Positions 61,955-64,000 of a stretch of 64,000 nucleotides of DNA are shown here, piece by piece. The stretch covers positions 62,001 to 126,000 of the forward strand of contig NZ_POUT01000003.1 of the NCBI RefSeq assembly GCF_002890915.1, written 5' to 3'. The notes under the pieces are model-generated. The model was not told the DNA's origin and did no database searches. It saw only the letters and a program-made list of their open reading frames with translations. The position numbers were made by a program, and so were the translations under genes. Origin of the DNA: Stutzerimonas stutzeri. Its GTDB lineage: Bacteria; Pseudomonadota; Gammaproteobacteria; Pseudomonadales; Pseudomonadaceae. Numbering within the stretch: position 1 is the first letter of the stretch; the number at the start of each line of letters is the position of its first letter.

Positions 61955-61989
61955 TTACCGCGAATCTCCGTACATAATTCACGAATTGA

Positions 61990-63642
<1,653 letters not shown>

Positions 63643-63670
63643 GCCGACCGGCCTCCCAGCCTCGAAAAAG

Positions 63671-63698
63671 AACCCCGCCTCGTGCGGGGTTTTTTTTA
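63671..63698 (+). terminator. Terminator after groEL
   Basis: AACCCCGC (63671-63678) pairs with GCGGGGTT (63684-63691), then a T run. Confidence 0.93.
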
Positions 63699-64000
63699 GG
63701 TTCATCGCGCTTTCTTGGAGAAGCAAGGATTGACACCGGACTGGCAAGATTGGGTGTTGCTGCCATTTGGTTTGGGCTTGCGCCTTGGTGATCAGGGCGC
63801 TTACCGAGTGTGCTGACGCTTCTGGTTTCGGCCCCCCGGCCGAGTCACTTTCTTGTTGCTTGCCCAACAAGAAAGTAACCAAAGAAGAAGGGCACCCGAC
63901 ATCCGGGTCTGTCCGCTACGCGGCCAGACTCCCCTCCTTCCGGTGCCGCTCCGGGGGCCGTCACGAAGGGACGTCCCTGTCCCTTCGTTCCTCGCTCGGC
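63699..64000. repeat. Repeated intergenic element at the window end
   Basis: No supportable gene. From about 63840 the sequence reads GAGTCACTTTCTTGTTGCTT and then holds an inverted pair TTTCTTGTTG / CAACAAGAAA (63849-63858 and 63867-63876). In the frame from 63850 it encodes LLLAQQESNQRRRAPDIRVC and then PLRGQTPLLPVPLRGPSRRD, which resembles the DUF1534-like short repeats seen many times in pseudomonad genomes. It runs out of the window. Confidence 0.5.

Overview
The window is high-GC chromosomal DNA from a member of the Pseudomonadaceae, related to the Pseudomonas aeruginosa / stutzeri / mendocina group. The evidence is protein similarity (Prs, GroEL, PagL, AmpG, SecA, a DciA-like protein), Pseudomonas-style gene order (ychF-pth-rplY-prs-tRNA-Gln-ispE-lolB-TPR | hemA-prfA-prmC-moeB-murI-pagL; uraA-upp | hpt; ampG/mscS/yajQ/response regulator/panE/sensor; fxsA-groES-groEL), and dispersed Pseudomonas-type REP elements. 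The species cannot be fixed from sequence reading alone. Synteny statements rest on recalled P. aeruginosa gene order, not on a search.

Layout. 1-4.6 kb is a decaying accessory region. It holds a truncated-by-edge argininosuccinate-lyase-superfamily enzyme, an eroded alpha/beta-hydrolase, a divergent dicarboxylate-type symporter with a divergent LysR regulator, and fossils of a LysR/azoR divergent pair. 4.7-13.7 kb is a type I restriction-modification operon read leftwards (hsdM-hsdS-DUF1016 nuclease-hsdR-metallopeptidase), with repeated operator-like boxes upstream. 13.9-26.9 kb is core housekeeping: translation factors, PRPP synthesis, two identical tRNA-Gln genes, isoprenoid, outer-membrane lipoprotein and haem synthesis, release factor and its methylase, glutamate racemase and lipid A deacylase. 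27.0-29.7 kb is nucleobase uptake and salvage (uraA, upp, hpt).

29.7-30.4 kb is a repeat-rich non-coding stretch: REP elements and a 7-bp tandem repeat. 30.4-36.6 kb carries a DUF1302/DUF1329 envelope pair followed by a large MalT-type LuxR regulator. 36.7-38.5 kb holds small genes, including yebG with a perfect SOS-box core and a DciA-like gene. 38.8-46.4 kb contains secA, argJ, a MutT/ThiE-like fusion, and ahpC and ahpF for peroxide reduction.

46.4-49.7 kb contains a REP pair, a DUF3182/hydrolase two-gene unit and an uncharacterised membrane protein. 49.7-54.2 kb is a leftward cluster of cob(I)alamin adenosyltransferase, sensor kinase, a PanE-like reductase and a receiver/degenerate-GGDEF protein. 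54.4-61.4 kb has yajQ, mscS, ampG, an alkyltransferase-like protein, a DUF481 protein, an SDR, a HugZ-like protein and fxsA. The window ends with heat-shock groES-groEL behind a clear sigma-32 promoter and then another repeated intergenic element.

The least-explained parts are the five-gene type I R-M operon with its extra nuclease and metallopeptidase, the DUF1302/DUF1329/MalT-type unit, the DUF3182-hydrolase pair, and the sensor-PanE-degenerate GGDEF cluster. No CRISPR array, rRNA, intact insertion sequence or prophage was seen.
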